A DNA stretch of 64,000 nt from Lipingzhangella halophila (GTDB lineage Bacteria > Actinomycetota > Actinomycetes > Streptosporangiales > Streptosporangiaceae): positions 868,001-932,000 of the forward strand of contig NZ_JACHJT010000002.1 in the NCBI RefSeq assembly GCF_014203805.1, read 5' to 3'. The position numbers and the translations under genes are program-made. The notes beneath the pieces were generated by a model. That model did no database searches and had not been told where the DNA came from. It saw nothing but the letters and a program-made list of their open reading frames with translations. Below, piece by piece: positions 62,172 through 64,000 of this stretch; positions within the stretch are counted from its first letter, which is position 1, and every line of letters begins with the position of its first letter.

Positions 62172-63407
62172 TCAGTGCACATGCTCCGTGGCGGTTGGGG
62201 TTTTGGCGCGCGCCGCAGCGGCCTTCATCCGCCCGGCGTCCACGGCGTCGGCGACCTCGTCGAGCCGGTCCGGGAATAGGTGGCCGTAGGTGTCGAGCGT
62301 CATCGTCGCGGTCGCGTGGCCGAGCATCTGCTGGACCACCTTCACGTCCGCGCCGGCCGCGATGGCGAGGGAAGCGGCGGTGTGCCGGAGCTTGTGCGGA
62401 GTCAGTCCGAGCCCGTCCAGGCCCGCGTTCTTGCGTGCGTTGTTGAACTCCCGCATGCGCCAGTTGTGGATGCGCAGCGGCGCCCCGCGTTTGGTGGTGA
62501 AGACGTAGGCGTCGGGGTCGCGCCCCTCCACCAGCGGCTTCAACTCGGGAACGAGCGACGCGGGGACGGGCACGGTGCGCCGCTCACCGGTCTTGGGGAC
62601 CTCTTCGACCGCTTCGCCCTTGGCCTCGGAGAAGGTCACGGCCACGCGGATGCGCCGCCGGTCGAGATCCACGCGGGAAACGCGCAGGGCCGCCGCCTCG
62701 CTCCACCGCAGCCCGGTATAGGCGAGCAGCAGCACCAGAGCGCGGTTCACGGCTGATGCTGCCGACTTTTGGCGGTACTTGGTGCGCAGCTCCGCCGCCG
62801 CGTTGGCGAGCGTTTCCACCTGATCATAGGTGAGGTAGACGTGTTCCGCTTCGCTGGCCTTGGGGAGCTTGAGCCCTTGCGCCGGGTTGAACGGAATCCG
62901 GCGCGGCACGCACCAGCCGAGGACCATGGAGAGCACCGCGTGCGCGTGGCAGGTCTGGGACGCGCCGAGGTTGCTCCCGCCCTCGTTGCGCGGTTTCTGG
63001 AGATCGGCGATCCAGACGGCGATGTCCTCGTTGTGGATCGTGTCGAGCGGCAGTTCTCCCCACCGGCCGAGGACGTGGTTGTCCAACAGGCTCCGGTACT
63101 TCCACCAGGTGGCGCGTTTGATGTCGGTGCGCGTGGCTAGCCATTTCTCGGCCACCTCGCCGAGGGCGACCTTGGCCGCGGCCGGGTCGCGGTAGGAGCC
63201 GGCGTTGAGGCTGGATTCGAGTTCGTTCTGCCGTTTCTCGGCGTCCGGCTTCTTGCGGTAGGTGCCGCCGCTCTTCGGCCGTCCGGCGGGGTCGTAGTAG
63301 CGCACCTGCCAGTGGGCCGGAGGGTTGCGCTTGGCTGCCTTGGCCCTGGCCACGGCGTCGCGGTACCCCTGGTCGCGTGTGCGGTCGTAGATCCACACCC
63401 GAGCCAT
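62172..63407 (-). CDS. int: Tyrosine recombinase integrase
   Basis: 411 aa from the ATG at 63407. The N-terminal SAM-like core-binding domain covers residues ~60-175; the catalytic domain shows the Arg in [15 protein letters not shown], the HKLRHT box (His-x-x-Arg), and the Tyr in [13 protein letters not shown]. All catalytic residues are present, so it is probably active. The gene lies between tRNA-Pro and the excisionase gene. Confidence 0.95.
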   Translation of the reverse strand: MARVWIYDRTRDQGYRDAVARAKAAKRNPPAHWQVRYYDPAGRPKSGGTYRKKPDAEKRQNELESSLNAGSYRDPAAAKVALGEVAEKWLATRTDIKRATWWKYRSLLDNHVLGRWGELPLDTIHNEDIAVWIADLQKPRNEGGSNLGASQTCHAHAVLSMVLGWCVPRRIPFNPAQGLKLPKASEAEHVYLTYDQVETLANAAAELRTKYRQKSAASAVNRALVLLLAYTGLRWSEAAALRVSRVDLDRRRIRVAVTFSEAKGEAVEEVPKTGERRTVPVPASLVPELKPLVEGRDPDAYVFTTKRGAPLRIHNWRMREFNNARKNAGLDGLGLTPHKLRHTAASLAIAAGADVKVVQQMLGHATATMTLDTYGHLFPDRLDEVADAVDAGRMKAAAARAKTPTATEHVH

Positions 63408-63430
63408 GAACGTTCCTTTCTTCTCTGCCG

Positions 63431-63628
63431 CTACTGCGAGCGGACCCAGGCGTGGACCTCAGCGGGGACGTACCGGAGGTACCGCCCGACACGGTGGCAG
63501 GGCGGGCCGTCGCCCTTGTAGCGCCATTCGTAGAGCGTCTTCGCTGGAACGCCGAGGAAGCCGGCGGTTTCCCGCACCGACCAGAGCTGCTTGGGGATGC
63601 TGTGGCCTTGCGTCGCGGCGGTCGTCAT
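63431..63628 (-). CDS. xis: Excisionase-like helix-turn-helix protein
   Basis: 65 aa from ATG 63628. It is a MerR/excisionase-type winged helix (LWSVRETAGFLGVPAKTLYE, then HRVGRYLRYVPAEVHAWV), as in AICE excisionases. The start overlaps the stop of the initiator gene (ATGA). It should bias the integrase towards excision. Confidence 0.9.
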   Translation of the reverse strand: MTTAATQGHSIPKQLWSVRETAGFLGVPAKTLYEWRYKGDGPPCHRVGRYLRYVPAEVHAWVRSQ

Positions 63629-64000
63629 GCGGCCCTTTCCGGAGTAGCCGAAAGATCGTCGGATCGCTGTTGCCGAACGGCGTCGAGTTGGGCGCGGCGG
63701 TTGAGGGTTTCGCCGACCGCTCGGAGTAAGCGGTGTTCGCGTGGCGGGACGTCGGGGTCGGTGGGCCGCGCCAGCTCCCAGGCGTGGTTGCCGGAAGAGA
63801 CCGACGAGAGCGCCGGAGCGGCGTTGTCGCTGGCCTCGTCGGGGTTGGCGTCGGGATCCACGCCCAGGGCGTCCAGAACCCACCGCAGCCGGTCCGCCTT
63901 GTGGTCGGCGACGGTCTTGCCGGACCACTTGCGCGAGACCAGGACGCGGCGGCCGGCGTAGCCCAGGTGTTCGCGCTTGTGGGCCTTCGAGCGGCAGAAG
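63625..64000 (-). CDS. RepSA-like replication initiator, 3' part only
   Basis: The frame runs past the right edge. The visible end FCRSKAHKREHLGYAGRRVL, VSRKWSGKTVADHKADRLRW matches the C-terminus of the AICE replication initiators of the RepSA family. The last ~75 residues are a more variable tail (SSVSSGNHAWELARPTDPDV). Catalytic residues, if present, lie outside the window. It is upstream of xis and int in the same operon. Confidence 0.8.
   Translation of the reverse strand, partial: FCRSKAHKREHLGYAGRRVLVSRKWSGKTVADHKADRLRWVLDALGVDPDANPDEASDNAAPALSSVSSGNHAWELARPTDPDVPPREHRLLRAVGETLNRRAQLDAVRQQRSDDLSATPERAA

Overview
The window is high-GC actinobacterial DNA (most genes strongly G/C at third positions, many GTG/TTG starts). 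CrgA, the PknA/PknB-PbpA-RodA-PstP-FhaB-FhaA cluster, the bacterial proteasome activator Bpa, F420-type flavoproteins, DUF1707 and AfsR/SARP-type regulators all point to Actinomycetes. The mixture resembles the Nocardiopsis/Streptomonospora/Thermobifida group, but that placement is inference.

Layout. 0-14 kb: accessory metabolic and regulatory genes: a 5'-truncated clan-A glycosidase, three TetR regulators (two divergent from small membrane proteins, with visible operators), a PrmC-like methylase, a two-component system, secreted and cytosolic enzymes, and a decayed partial duplication of the prmC/LuxR region. 14-26.5 kb: conserved cell-envelope and division block: cyclophilin, rhomboid protease, CrgA, then a leftward operon fhaA-fhaB-pstP-rodA-pbpA-pknA-pknB whose last five junctions up to pknA overlap by 4 nt. 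It ends at a loopless 68-bp perfect palindrome; tRNA-Leu lies just beyond. 26.7-40 kb: housekeeping and signalling: SSI-like lipoprotein, rhodanese, a PAS-GAF-PAS histidine kinase with an RsbW-type ATPase and a STAS antagonist, pheA, serS, bpa, a quinone reductase, and a 917-aa proline-rich MinD/ParA-like ATPase, then tRNA-Ser.

40-46 kb is a scar-like accessory region: a frameshifted integrase remnant beside tRNA-Ser, sparse and lower-GC genes, a ~180-nt imperfect palindrome and a diverged ~210-bp repeat pair. 46-53 kb: a PLP enzyme, a second-type DnaN sliding clamp, a cluster of DnaA boxes, DUF2786 and Nudix genes. 52.4-56.3 kb: three tandem paralogous small acidic proteins followed by a 1042-aa BTAD/NB-ARC/TPR (AfsR-type) regulator whose ribosome-binding site and start codon lie in a hairpin. 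56-61.7 kb: miscellaneous enzymes and regulators. 62 kb to the end: tRNA-Pro with the left end of an integrative element (integrase, excisionase, RepSA-like initiator), probably an actinomycete integrative and conjugative element continuing outside the window.

The most unusual things seen are the tandem small-protein array with its AfsR-type neighbour, the 68-bp palindrome, and two DnaA-box clusters outside any dnaA-dnaN context, one next to the DnaN paralogue.
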